A stretch of DNA of 64,000 bases from Lamellibrachia columna (GCA_963662155.1 OY759271.1:41152000-41215999); one strand, 5' to 3'; numbered from the stretch's first letter, positions 23,195-34,714 are shown. Notes: generated by a model from the sequence alone, not told the origin. Numbers and translations are program-made.

Positions 23195-25086
23195 AAACAG
23201 AATGTTTGTAAATGTTTATTAATTTCTATAGCACCATATTTACACAATGGTATTCTATAGCACCACATCTATACAATGGTATTCTATAGCACCATATCTA
23301 CACAATGGTATTCTATAGCACCATATCTACACAATGGTATTCTATAGCACCACATCTATACAATGGTATTCTATAGCACCACATCTATTCAATGGTATTC
23401 TATAGCACCACATCTATACAATGGTATTCTATAGCACCATATCTACACAATGGTATTCTATAGCACCACTTCTACACAATGGTATTCTATAGCACCACAT
23501 CTACACAATGGTATTCTATAGCACCATATCTACACAATGGTATTATATAGCACCATATCTACACAATGGTATTCTATAGCACCATATCTACACAATGGTA
23601 TTCTATAGCACCATATCTACACAATGGTATTCTATAGCACCACATCTATACAATGGTATTCTATAGCACCATATCTACACAATGGTATTCTATAGCACCA
23701 CATCTACACAATGGTATTCTATAGCACCACATCTACACAATGGTATTCTATAGCACCATATCTACACAATGGTATTCTATAGCACCATATCTACACAATG
23801 GTATTCTATAGCACCACATCTACACAATGGTATTCTATAGCACCACATCTACACAATGGTATTCTATAGCACCACATCTACACAATGGTATTCTATAGCA
23901 CCACATCTATACAATGGTATTCTATAGCACCACATCTACACAATGGTATTCTATAGCACCATATCTACACAATGGTATTCTATAGCACCATATCTACACA
24001 ATGGTATTCTATAGCACCATATCTACACAATGGTATTCTATAGCACCATATTTACACAATGGTATTCTATAGCACCACATCTATACAATGGTATTCTATA
24101 GCACCATATCTACACAATGGTATTCTATAGCACCACATCTACACAATGGTATTCTATAGCACCATATCTATACAATGGTATTCTATAGCACCATATTTAC
24201 ACAATGGTATTCTATAGCACCACATCTACACAATGGTATTCTATAGCACCACATCTACACAATGGTATTCTATAGCACCACATCTACACAATGGTATTCT
24301 ATAGCACCATATCTATACAATGGTATTCTATAGCACCATATCTATACAATGGTATTCTATAGCACCATATTTACACAATGGTATTCTATAGCACCACATC
24401 TATACAATGGTATTCTATAGCACCATATCTACACAATGGTATTCTATAGCACCACATCTATACAATGGTATTCTATAGCACCACATCTACACAATGGTAT
24501 TCTATAGCACCATATTTACACAATGGTATTCTATAGCACCACATCTATACAATGGTATTCTATAGCACCATATCTACACAATGGTATTCTATAGCACCAC
24601 ATCTATACAATGGTATTCTATAGCACCACATCTACACAATGGTATTCTATAGCACCACATCTACACAATGGTATTCTATAGCACCACATCTATACAATGG
24701 TATTCTATAGCACCATATCTACACAATGGTATTCTGTGGTGCTGTACAGTAAAAGAAATGGTATGGTAAAAATGTAAAAACAATAAAAGCAAATGCAATA
24801 ATACAAATGATTATAAAAAGTAAAGCTATTTAAACGACTAAAATTAATAACTTAGTTATATGCTATGCTAAAATAGTAAGTCTTCAATTTACTCTTAAAA
24901 ACACTGACATCGTTGCTACTGCGCACATCTTCAGGTAGGGAATTCCATAGTTTAGGTGCAGCCACTTTAAAAGCACGGTCCCCAGAGTTTTCCGCTTTGT
25001 CCGTCGTATATTGAGTGTCAGAGCCTTATGAGATCTCAGTCCATAGTGGACGTTTCTAGTTGTCAACATTTCCGACAGATACTGTG
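23195..25086 (-). mobile_element. CR1/L2-like LINE 3' end carrying a 29-bp array
   Basis: On the minus strand near 24,980-24,850 the conserved LINE C-terminus reads VAAPKLWNSLPEDVRSSND, then VSVFKSKLKTYYF. Downstream the tail ends GGTGCTATAGAAATTAATAA followed by ACATTTACAAAC at about 23,240-23,205, similar in type to the GGCGCTATATAAAT tails of such LINEs. Between coding end and tail the repeat at 23,228-24,738 has expanded. Confidence 0.72.
23228..24738. repeat. 29-bp minisatellite, 52 copies, no indels
   Basis: The unit is CACCATATCTACACAATGG plus TATTCTATAG. From the first GCACC at 23,231 to the last at 24,710 is 1479 bp, exactly 51 x 29, so every unit keeps the same length. Variation is confined to a few positions (CATATC/CACATC, TACACA/TATACA). 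The unit resembles the tail of the surrounding LINE. Confidence 0.95.
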
Positions 25087-25106
25087 GACTACGACCATTT
25101 AGTGCA

Positions 25107-25121
25107 TTAACTCTTTACTCC
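25107..25121 (-). other. Possible piggyBac terminus
   Basis: TTAACTCTTTACTCC reads like the TTAA target plus CYCTTT start of piggyBac-family terminal repeats. It lies about 390 bp beyond the transposase C-terminus at 25,501. The other end was not found. Confidence 0.35.
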
Positions 25122-25500
25122 ATGAAAATTTTTTAGTGCAACCCTTAAACACATACACTAGGTTCATCCTTGGGCCATATTTGAGATTTTAGGAAAACTA
25201 CTAATGTGTAGAAATATGCTTATTTCTAAACTAACCGTTCAGAATACCATAGACAAACTATACATTTCTGGAAACTATGGACTACAGGTTAAATAAATTT
25301 TATTATTGCCTCACTTACAGGGAAACGTGTCACTTAAAAAAAGGTTGTTACCTGTCAGGGCAACACAATCATATAATGGAAAAGTGCACATTATTAAAAA
25401 TACACAATGTAAATAGTGTATTTGAATGGAAAAGTTTACAAAAAGTCTCCCAGGTGTGCTGTAGTTTGTGTTTGTGCACAGCTGATATGCTGGCAGTTTT

Positions 25501-26280
25501 TCATAGTGTCACATGTTTGCGACTTAAGAAGTCCCCAATGAGTTCTTTGCAGTGCTCCAGGATGAAGTTCTTGTTCGTGAAGCGCACCCTTCCCACCTGT
25601 CTTGTGGATGCCTCCTTGTAGATGATCCACGCGTTGACTCGACACCAGTCAATGACAAACCATGATGTACTTCCAGTACTTCTTACTAGTACCAGCTGGG
25701 TACTTTTTGTCATCTGATCATGCACATCGACACCATTCATGTTGTGGTTGTAGCATTTGATCGCTTTTGGCTGCGGAATTGTGTGCTTCTCGCGACCAAT
25801 TTGGCATTCGCATGTCACCATCTTGTCAGGTTTTGGCAGATTTGTGGGGGCGATCACAATAACGTTGTTGTCATTCCATGTGGTGACAGCAACCCTTGCC
25901 TTTTGGTAGCACACGTTGTCTCCTCTGTTCGGCAGATTGCGTCTCAGCGTTCGCTTGTTGACCTTGAGGGCAGGAGGGGTATTCTTCCGATTTGTCATGA
26001 CCATTCCACATGCATGTATGCTGTCTCGTAGTGGTTTTTCGATCAGGTTCACCCTGGTGAAGAACCTGTCGAAGTATACGCAGTGGTTCAGGCCCACAAG
26101 ATCTCTGGTCATGTCATGAACAATCCTGTAGCCAAGGCCATGTTCATACTGAATGTTCGATGTGTTCCGCTTGCGTAATATAAGTAATATGCTGTTTAAT
26201 GCCGATAAGACCATTGCTGACAATGGGCGAAAATCTGTGAAGTTCTCGATCCACGATGCGCATTTGCTCACGAATATCAA
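25501..26280 (-). pseudogene. piggyBac transposase, C-terminal part (copy A)
   Basis: The minus strand gives an open frame of 259 codons with piggyBac (DDE_Tnp_1_7, PGBD-type) features: GLGYRIVHDMTRDLVG, CVYFDRFFTRVNLIEKPLRD, CGMVMTNRKNTPP, and MNGVDVHDQMTKS. The last is the conserved GVD-x-xD catalytic-region motif. The N-terminal half including the DEAM block is absent, so it is a truncated relic. Confidence 0.85.
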
Positions 26281-26813
26281 AATTGTGTCAGTGTATGGGG
26301 ATTACCAATACAGTTAATTAATATTTACAATACATATTGGAAATTTACTGATTAGTAGTTTCTACGATGCAACGAAAACATTTGCATCATGGTTTGAGAT
26401 GGCATTCAAGCATTGTGTGCTCGAAGTGACATTATATGTCAACGGCCTTGACATGACCTATGCCAATATTTGGCAGACTTCGCTCACTGACCTATATATA
26501 AAACAGTAGTTGCATCGATTTCCCAAAGAGAGGTTTTGTATGCAAATATGATTGCGAACTGGCATGTGATTGGATGATATTAATAGCTTTTGCGTTAGCG
26601 ACTAGGCACGGTTTATGAAATGTCATTGACGATGGAGCGCCATCAGCAGCAGCGGTTTTGTAAAAAAGATACAAAAATATATTGCTTTTACTTACGGCTT
26701 GATACTCAACCATTTTGATAATGCATCTATATATGTCATTGTCTGCGGTGTAACTTTTTTATTCTTCACTTTTTACTGCTACAAGTTGTTTGTTTGAAAG
26801 AATGTTGAATTAT

Positions 26814-28156
26814 CTACCTAGTGATATACACGTTGTGATATACACGCTTTTGGGCTTTTGGATACTCATGATGGTATGAATGTGTCATGCCACATAAGTA
26901 TATGCTGGCACGAAGGAGATCATTGGCAAGTGTGACTGATGTGAAGTAATTATCGTCATAAACATGCCAATGTTGATGTAGATAATCTGTCATGAGACGC
27001 ATCACAAGATATACGAGATCATGGGAAGGCGCAACATCATCAGCCTGGGCTCCTGTGTGCAGGGTGAAGGCAGTAACCTGTGGTCGCGTCACATAGACGC
27101 CACAGTTTTATGCCCCACTTGACCAGCTTCTTGGGCATATATTGCTTCCAAGAAAGCCGGCCATCAAACTGTATCATTGCTTCATCGATGGATGCATCCT
27201 TCAAAGGAAGCACAGCAAAGCAAGCACAGAAATTCTGCTCACAAAGAGTGATGATGGGACGCACTTTCGTGAGTTTGTCAGCCCTGTCTTCGTCAGCAGC
27301 TACAGAAGAGTGCATGTATTAGCTACAGAAGAGTGCATGTATTAGCTACAGAGGAGTGCATGTATTAGCTACAGAAGAGTGCACATATTAGCTACAGAAG
27401 AGTGCACATATTAGCTACAGAAGAGTGCATGTATTAGCTACATAAGAGTGCACATATTAGCTACAGAAGAGTGCACATATTAGCTACAGAAGAGTGCATG
27501 TATTAGCTACAGAAGAGTGCATGTATTAGCTACAGAATAGTGCATGTGTTAGCTACACAAGAGTGCATGTGTTAGCTACAGAAGAGTGCACGTGTTAGCT
27601 ACAGAAGAGTGCACGTGTTAGCTACAGAAGAGTGCACGTGTTAGCTACAGAAGAGTGCACGTGTTAGCTACAGAAGAGTGCACGTGTTAGCATAGCTTTT
27701 GAAGTCTTCGTCGAGGCATGTTGTCCACAATGTATGCATCATGCGTGATTGGGTCAGTTGACCAGTAGTTGGCATGTCCTTGATGCCCATGACAATGTTG
27801 ATGGCAACGAATGCCTTCTTCTCCATTCGTTGCTTGCCAAAGTTCATCAGTGTTGGGATTGAGCTCCACTGGCCCAGCCGCCGCCACCACTGCTGCTGGA
27901 GGAGTCTTCCCTGTAGCATTGGTTGCTGCAGCAAGTTTATAAAAAAAATTGACTCCAAAGATATATTAAAAAAACTCGATCGGAAAAGTGTCTGCAGGCA
28001 GAGGAGGTGTCGGTCCTTGTGTTGATATCTGCGGTCTTTTGCCACCCTGCCGAGGGTCAGTTCGTGCATGACGACGCTCACGAGCATCCCCAGTAGCACT
28101 ACCTCGTCCGCAAGCCCATCCGCGAGCCCGTCCATGTACCATGTTGCTGCTGTCAC
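26814..28156 (-). pseudogene. piggyBac transposase, N-terminal and central parts (copy B), broken
   Basis: Minus-strand pieces in order: FVAINIVMGIKDMP with NYWSTDPITHDAYI and VDNMPRRRLQKL in a shifted frame (27,890-27,690); after the 23-bp array, DKLTKVRPIITLCEQNF and ASIDEAMIQFDGRLSWKQYM with MPKKLVKWGIKLWRLCDATT (27,315-27,060); then, shifted again near 27,080, VTAFTLHTG and VYDDNYFTSVTLANDLL. The DEAM acidic motif and the DNYFTS block identify piggyBac. Its DNYFTS block differs from the equivalent in copy A, so the two come from different lineages. Confidence 0.85.
27296..27690. repeat. 23-bp minisatellite, 17 copies, inside piggyBac copy B
   Basis: GCTACAGAAG recurs from 27,299 to 27,667, 368 bp = 16 x 23. 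On the minus strand each unit contains the codons for MHSSVA. The same MHSSVA stretch leads directly into the transposase frame, so the array was copied from transposase coding sequence and interrupts it. Confidence 0.9.
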
Positions 28157-29280
28157 TCAATTCATAATCATACAACTGCAAATATAATCACCAGACATAA
28201 CTAAAACATTGAAAAGTGAAAATTATGACAGTAATAACCTTTCAGTAAGGCAAATTCATGTGATATGGTTACTTTGTTTTGTTTATTTTATAATTAGTTC
28301 ACTATATATTTATAATGATGCTACTGACTTGGACATTCATCCCAATGAATTGTTGTGTTGTAAATATCCACTAAAAATGATATGCTATTACATGGCTGCA
28401 TTGCCATTGTACCCCAGCGGAATTGACGTAATCAGCCAACAATATCTACAGTCATATCCAGTCACAGTCAGACAGTCATAATGCCTAAGCCTAGTTGACT
28501 GCTGTCAACTATTGCATCAATGTCATCATACTATTGACATAAAAAAACCTATGTAACTGTCAATGTAGACATTAGCAAAAAGAATCACATGTGTAACATG
28601 AGTGTATTACATTTAGAAACATTTCATGTAACTAATACTTTGCCCACTTTACATAAGAGTCATAAGTCATCAAGATTCGTTTCCATAGATTTAAAGTAAA
28701 CACCTTGATTTCCATATTGGAATCAGCATCGTCCAAATCACTGGCATCATCTTGTAGCTGATGCGCTACTTCTGCCGCTGTCCATAAGCTTTAGCCGGAT
28801 GCCATTTTTAAAGCCCAGTAAACATGCTTTTTGTCAATTCATAAATCGCTAATTTTGCAGAAAGATGTTTTGAAAATACCCACAATTCTCTCTGATATCT
28901 ATAGAATGAAGTCATATTTAGCATGATTGCTAGATGGAACTACATAAATTTCAGTAACCGTAGTGACATCTCACTTGGCCGTCATTGGCTGATACGGGGA
29001 GGAACGGGTTGGCCATTATTGCATAATATAACATAATTTATTTTATGCAAAATAACAACACAAGTCCAGTGTAGATTGAAATAGGCCAAGGAATGACATT
29101 TAGATTTATTAATTAAGTAGCAGGAAATCAGGCAAGCATACATCATCAGCCGGCCCCCAAAAAGTGTTTATACATAATTAGTATCTCATGCTTATCAGCT
29201 ACCGACTACCAGTATTATCTGTACCACTACTGTCTTCAATACAATTCACATGATATCACCATAATTATAATCAATATCAG
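28157..29280. other. AT-rich non-coding stretch
   Basis: No gene or repeat recognised. It may hold the 5' flank of the piggyBac relic, but I found no TTAA-anchored inverted terminus. Confidence 0.4.
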
Positions 29281-29330
29281 GTATCCCCCTTTCCCTTGCG
29301 CGTGCAAGGCGGGTAGAGATTCAGCCGTTG

Positions 29331-29497
29331 ACCCCGCCGCTGTCAGGGCCTCGACTGCACCCCCACCCGCCCTGCCCACAGCTCAAATCTAGCCAACACT
29401 CCGCCGCTGTCAGAGTATCAACCACATTCGAACAGTGGATCTGCAACATCTAAACAATAAACACGATGATAGTTGCCGACTCCGCCGCTGTCGGAGT
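29331..29497. repeat. Three stem-loop repeats at the 3' end of the YR retrotransposon
   Basis: At 29,331-29,350, 29,398-29,416 and 29,479-29,497 the core CCGCCGCTGTC is flanked by bases that pair: CCC/GGG in the first, ACTC/GAGT in the second, ACTCCG/CGGAGT in the third. The three lie 67 and 81 bp apart downstream of the recombinase. They may be part of the split direct repeats that such elements carry. Confidence 0.6.
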
Positions 29498-29669
29498 CTT
29501 GACTACATCGTCGCACAACGAACCTGCAACATACAACAATATTTAACATCGATCGACACAGATAAACGAAGTAACTGCTGTTGATACCACTGTCCGAATC
29601 TAGGCACTATCTCTATAGTCCCCCTTGGTATGAATGATAACAGGTACAACCTGACCTGGATGCAGCATC

Positions 29670-30653
29670 TTACGATATCCGAATGTATCTGCGGAAAGCA
29701 TCTGAAGCCCATCTACCCGCTGCTCTAATTTGCGCGTCTGACTCATCCCTAAGACCTGCTGACGTGGCAGCTCCAATTCTGAAACTATGTCCTTTAAAAA
29801 CTTTACTACTCAACCCACAGAATTCCAACAGGCGTTTTAATATAGCATCAAACTCCCTCTGCAGCATTGGAGTGCCATCTGCATATGCAAATAATATAGC
29901 CTGTCTAGGACCCCTAACCTGTAAGAATTCTCTAAGAAATGTGGCAGGATAAATGGATGTCCCCCCAATACACTGGCCATTTACTTGTAAGGATTGCGGA
30001 CCCTGTGAGCAACTGTGTTTAAATTGTCTAAAAGAACCCATGATTACGTCACCATTCACCACCACATCCCTCAGAAAGAGGCATCCCTGTTCTGCCCTGC
30101 TGGCTCGAGGGACCATCTCACCAACGCGTAAGTAAGCCTTGAAGGCTAACACCATCATGGCACGAAGCATAACACATTTATAATGAGAAGACAAAACTTG
30201 AGGCAGAGCCCTAATGAGATGTGCGAGAATAGGCAGTGTGATTGGTAACCGGACATCTGTCCTAGTTCTCAGTTTCTGAGCACCTAGCAGTACTCTTGCA
30301 ACAATAAAATTCCTAGCTGGGTCATGCAAGCCATTGACTTTAGGGAAATAAGAAATGGCCGAGATCATGGAGATAATTGAAGAAGGAGCATAACCAGCGT
30401 TATGTAAATGAGCAACAAAAAGCAACATCATTGCGACTGACACTGGCAACTTGGGAACACAGCCCAAAGACTGGAAAGATCCTACCAGCTTCAACCATGA
30501 CCTCTCGTACTGCGCTTTGGATGATGCAGTCAGGGACGCCTGCATGAGTAGCTCTACAGTGTCCCTAAGGCGGCTGGGGATATGTGGAACGGCACTGTCG
30601 CTGGTTCGCGATTGACCCATGGCGCCATCGCTCGGAATTCCTCGATCTGACAA
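29670..30653 (-). CDS. Tyrosine recombinase of the YR retrotransposon, intact
   Basis: 327 codons. This recombinase would integrate the circular DNA copy of the element. Catalytic residues are visible: Arg176 in YLRVGEMV, His289-x-x-Arg292 in GHSFRIGAAT, Trp315 in GRWASDAF and nucleophile Tyr323 in RRYIRIS. The N-terminal SAM-like core-binding part (SSKAQYERSWLKLVGSF) is present. It overlaps the RNase H frame by about 100 bp. No stop or frameshift is seen, unlike the rest of the element. No promoter of its own was seen. Confidence 0.88.
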   Translation of the reverse strand: MSDRGIPSDGAMGQSRTSDSAVPHIPSRLRDTVELLMQASLTASSKAQYERSWLKLVGSFQSLGCVPKLPVSVAMMLLFVAHLHNAGYAPSSIISMISAISYFPKVNGLHDPARNFIVARVLLGAQKLRTRTDVRLPITLPILAHLIRALPQVLSSHYKCVMLRAMMVLAFKAYLRVGEMVPRASRAEQGCLFLRDVVVNGDVIMGSFRQFKHSCSQGPQSLQVNGQCIGGTSIYPATFLREFLQVRGPRQAILFAYADGTPMLQREFDAILKRLLEFCGLSSKVFKGHSFRIGAATSAGLRDESDAQIRAAGRWASDAFRRYIRIS

Positions 30654-31213
30654 CGGGATAATCTGTCGGCTAGAGCATTGTAACGTCCTGGTACATGGCG
30701 AGCAGTGAAGTTAATGTTACGATGCAAGCATGACAAGATTAACTTACGTAACAAAACCATCACACAGGTCTCTCTAGATGTCTGCTTGTTAATTATGGCG
30801 ACCAGGGCCTCGTTATCTGTGAAAAAACAGATGCTACTGTTAGCCCATGATGACCCCCCCCACAACTCCACAGCCGCCACAATCGGGTACAATTCTAATA
30901 CTGTGATGTTAAGGGTAAGCCAAGGACTGGGCCATGTACCAAAGAACCACTCTGGTCCACACACTGCACCATATCCTATGCCCCCAGAAGCATCGGTGTA
31001 TAACAGTAGGTAATCACCGGTCATAAAGTTAATTTCAAGAAAAAAGGCTTTACCATTAAACCCTTTCAGGAATTCCTGCCATAAAACCAGGTCGAGCTTA
31101 ACTTGCCTGGTTAGTCTTATGTGGTAGCTTGGTCTACTAACCCCCAGGGTCAGGCCAATTAGCCGTCTAAGAAACGCCCTCCCTGGAATGATAACCGTGC
31201 ACGCAAAATTCAA
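30554..31213 (-). CDS. RNase H domain of the YR retrotransposon
   Basis: 219 codons. The RNase H acidic residues are all present: Asp74 in LLYTDASGG, Glu107 in TVLELYP, Asp133 in FFTDNEA and Asp183 in NALADRLSR. The start, FACTVIIPGRAFLRRLIGL, is the RT/RNase H connection typical of DIRS-like elements. It is one base out of frame with the upstream RT, with the shift near 31,228. In an intact element both would be one polyprotein. Confidence 0.87.
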   Translation of the reverse strand: MNFACTVIIPGRAFLRRLIGLTLGVSRPSYHIRLTRQVKLDLVLWQEFLKGFNGKAFFLEINFMTGDYLLLYTDASGGIGYGAVCGPEWFFGTWPSPWLTLNITVLELYPIVAAVELWGGSSWANSSICFFTDNEALVAIINKQTSRETCVMVLLRKLILSCLHRNINFTARHVPGRYNALADRLSRCQIEEFRAMAPWVNREPATVPFHISPAALGTL

Positions 31214-31925
31214 GACGCCTATTAGGGACTAATTCTCTGAGTGTAACTTTCTGCCTATTCAGAAATGACTGCAATAACATTTGGCATCGGACTAACTTAT
31301 CCTCGGGTAGACGGGCTTCCATACTGACCAAATCCAGAGTGACGCCCAAAAATTGGAGAGCCGTTGTCGGACCAACCGTCTTACCTGGTGCCAGCGGGAC
31401 TCCAATCTTGGCATATAGGTCCATAAATGACCTCATATCCTGTTTGCACTTCTCAATTGACTCGGCCATAAACAAGAAGTCATCAATGACATGGACTACC
31501 TTCGATGCCCCGAGTTTAGATACTGCCACCCATTCTAACGCTGAGCTGAAAGCCTCAAATGTAGAACATGCACTCGCACATCCCATCGGCAACACGAGAT
31601 CCATGTAGTATTTATCCTGCCATTTAAATCCCAGCAATGGTGTGTCCTTAGGGGCGATAGGAATGATCCGGAACGCCGCCTCAATGTATACTTTAGCCAT
31701 AAAAACTATTGTTTCAGCGTCCTTAATAAACGAAATTGCGTTCTGTATGGATGCATACTGCACTGTGGCTAACTACTGGGGTATGTAATTGACTGAAGAC
31801 CCTTCTGGGTGAGACAGATTATGGATCATTCTATATTCCCCGGGGACTTTCTTGGGTACTACTCCCAAAGGTGAAATTCTGTAAGCTTTCGAAGGGGCCT
31901 AACACACGACCTAGTGCTACTTCTT
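31167..31925 (-). pseudogene. Reverse transcriptase of the YR retrotransposon, inactivated
   Basis: From the GTG at 31,763 the frame reads IVFMAKVYIEAAFRIIP, LPMGCASACSTFEAF and VVHVIDDFLFMA. The last carries the catalytic Asp pair (residues 94-95). Motif A normally reads KVDI..AFRI, but here the Asp is Tyr (TAC, about 31,688). Upstream, LAKEVALGRVLGPF and SPLGVVPKKVPGEYRMIHNL belong to the same RT but are separated by a shift near 31,880 and the TAG at 31,773-31,775. Confidence 0.88.
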
Positions 31926-32117
31926 TAGCCAGTTTGGTGTCTATTACCTGCGGATCTCAAGTTCTTGACCCCTTTGTCGTTCTGAACAGGCAAACTCAAA
32001 CATCCAATTTCAAATCCTGCACTAAACCCTTTAACTAAAAACTTCCGCTTACCTACATCGTATCCTTGTAACATCTGATCTAGAGCCGAGGGTAACACTG
32101 GCGAGGGCATGGCCCGA

Positions 32118-33207
32118 TCAAGGTTTTCTAATGAGACGCTGGGGAATGATATGTGCCTGCGACTTGGGACACCTGATCGCGGGTTGGCTCCCCCCGCACA
32201 ACTTGCATAGATGACGGAAACGACGGGTTGTAGGCACACTGGCCCCTGTTGTATGCCCAGCAGATGCAAGCTCCTCGGTTGCCGACACCCCTGTCAAGAA
32301 AAGGAGACCCCTTGTGACACAAGCCGAGGCTGGTGTGCCACGTTCAGCCACAATTCGTAATTCACTGAGTCCCAAGACCACCCCTGCATAGCTCTTAGCG
32401 CCCGAAAGGACTCGTCATACCCTCACCAGTTAGACCCACGTTCTGACAGATTTCTCACCGTTTGCATATACTTTAACATCTTAGCTGCCTCTTCCACATT
32501 CTCAGGTTTAAGCAAAAACACGGACATGTAAATCTGAAAAGCCTTTGACCACTGAGGGAATGAACAAATTACTGTTCTGGAAGTGGGCGCAATGCAGAAG
32601 GCAGGGTTCCCGTCTTCCCCCCTGGACGGATAGTAAGAGCATAGTTGGGCTGGAACAGGCTTATCTCTGGTAACAATGTGGCGAGGTCCACAAAGTCCCC
32701 AGACCAAACTTTTGCTCTAGTTTTTTCCGGCACATGACCATGAAGGGACAAAGTTGGACACCCTTTCCTGCGTTGCGCCCGGTAGAATATTCAAAGCATC
32801 CACGATACCTGGGACAGGAAGGATGTCTCCATCAAGCGGTCGGTTGTCGGCCAAGGAGGATCCACCATGCCCGTATCCTGACGACTCGAAGAGGGCACTG
32901 GCTCAGGAGCCACGAAAGTCGCCGCTTGTCGAGCACTGGAGACAGAGTGAATATTGGCTTGCCCGCTCGTCGAGGGCACAGGTGCTGGAGCAGCAGGTGC
33001 CACCACCTGGTGACCAACGGCAGAAGCTGGCCGGACGACCAGATGACTCGATGGGATCACTGCGGATGATACCGCCACCTGGCGATCAACAGAGGCTGAC
33101 GCAACCGCGTCGTGACCACTCGTAGGACTTACCTGTTGCAGCGCTACACGCAACATCTCCCGCATCTCATGATAAAGTTGCTCCGTTGCTTCCAGGCGGC
33201 GCTCCAC
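32118..33207 (-). pseudogene. Gag-like region of the YR retrotransposon, frameshifted
   Basis: The minus strand begins with a coiled-coil-like, Ser/Ala/Val-rich segment (ERRLEATEQLYHEMREMLRV). It continues FPQWSKAFQIYMSVFLLKPE, KMLKYMQTVRNLS and GYDESFRALRAMQ, then a split zinc-knuckle-like region (CWAYNRGQC in one frame, FRHLCKLCGGSQPAIRCPK in another). The SKAFQIYMSV...YDESFR order is typical of the ORF1/gag of DIRS-like elements. Several frameshifts occur between 32,707 and 32,118. Confidence 0.75.
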
Positions 33208-33479
33208 GTCCGCTTCCCAAAGACGGGTAGCTGCTCTCGGAGCAGCCGGCGCAGCAGGACGAGCTGCCTGGAGCTCCTATAGGCTCTACGCCGTCCCCGT
33301 GTGGGGGACGACCCAGTGCAGCTGCTGCTCTGGCGCGCTGACGTTCAGACTGTCGGCATTCTGTAACATTTACTGTTCAAGTTGAACACTGCACCTAATC
33401 GTAGTAATGTGAACCTTATGTACGCTGTGTCATTACAAACGAGGGACCACGGTTAACCCTTGACCAACATTATCCACTC

Positions 33480-34705
33480 ACATACTACAACGATACCCGC
33501 TCCGGTAATCCAACTGTATGGTGGAATCAGACAAATGAAAATTACCATGCCCTGTACACTGTAGGGATGAATAGTGTAAATCGGTCATTTACCCTGAATG
33601 GCGGAGTAATAAAATTACCATGCCATGAACATCATGGGGACCAATATTATCGTCAGACAAGTTACACTGTATGGTGGAACAAGAAATTAAAATTAACATG
33701 CACTACCTAGCGTAGGAACGATAGCATAAACCGACCATTCACACTGTATGGCGGAATAAGACAAATAATGATTACCACACCCTGTACACTGTGGGAAACA
33801 CCATCACAGCCACCATATACCTGATATGGCGGCACCAGAAAAATTAAAAGTAACTTGCCCTGTACACCATAGGGCCAAAGAACATAAAACGACCATTTAC
33901 ACCGTATGGCGGAATAATAAAAATAAAAATGCCCTGTACACCATAGGGCCAAAGATTATACACCGACCATTTACACCGTATGGTGGAATAAAAATTTTAA
34001 AATGCCCTGTACACCATAGGGCCAAAAATTGTACACCGACCATTTACACCGTATGGCGGAATAAAATAAAAAATGCCCTGTACACCATAGGGCCAAAGAA
34101 CATAAACCGACCATATACACCGTATGGCGGAATAATAAAAATGCCCTGTACACCATAGGGCCAAAGATTATACACCGACCATATACACCGTATGGCGGAA
34201 TAAAATTAAAAATGCCCTGTACACCATAGGGCCATTCCCCTAGTCCGACCATTTACACCGTATGGCGGAATACAAAGATTAAAAATGCCCTGTACACCAT
34301 AGGGCCAAAGATCATACACCGACCATTTACACGGTATGGCGGAATAAAATGTAAAATGACCTGTACACCATAGGGCCATTCCCCTAGTCCGACCATCTAC
34401 ACCGTATGGCGGAATAGGAAAAATAAAATTAACATGCCCTGTAAAATGTAGGGACCACGTTCATAGTCCAACCATTTTCACCATATGGTGGAATAGAACA
34501 AATTAAAAATGAACATGCCCTGTACACCATGGGGACCAATATAATAATCCAACCATTTACACCATATGGCGGAATAGAACAAATGAAAATGAACATGCCT
34601 TTTACACCGTAGGGACCAATATAACAATCCGACCATTTACACCATATGGTGGACAGGAGAGTAGTAAAGTGAAAAACATCTGCCCTGTATACCATAGGAA
34701 CCAAA
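33480..34705. repeat. About 71-bp minisatellite, around 17 copies, two related hairpins per unit
   Basis: GCCCTGTACACCATAGGGCC recurs at spacings of 68-73 bp (33,931, 34,004, 34,075, 34,143, 34,214, 34,287 and others), alternating with GACCATTTACACCGTATGG. The two half-units share the core TACACC-TA, and each is an imperfect palindrome (CCCT...AGGG, CCAT...ATGG). The array lies within the YR element between the SGNH start and gag. Confidence 0.9.
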
Positions 34706-34714
34706 ATCTTGACC

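Noticed and set aside
23228..24738. CRISPR-like regular repeats
   Set aside because: Units are contiguous with no unique spacers, in a eukaryotic intron-bearing region. Same reasoning for 39,686-40,075 and 45,197-47,910.
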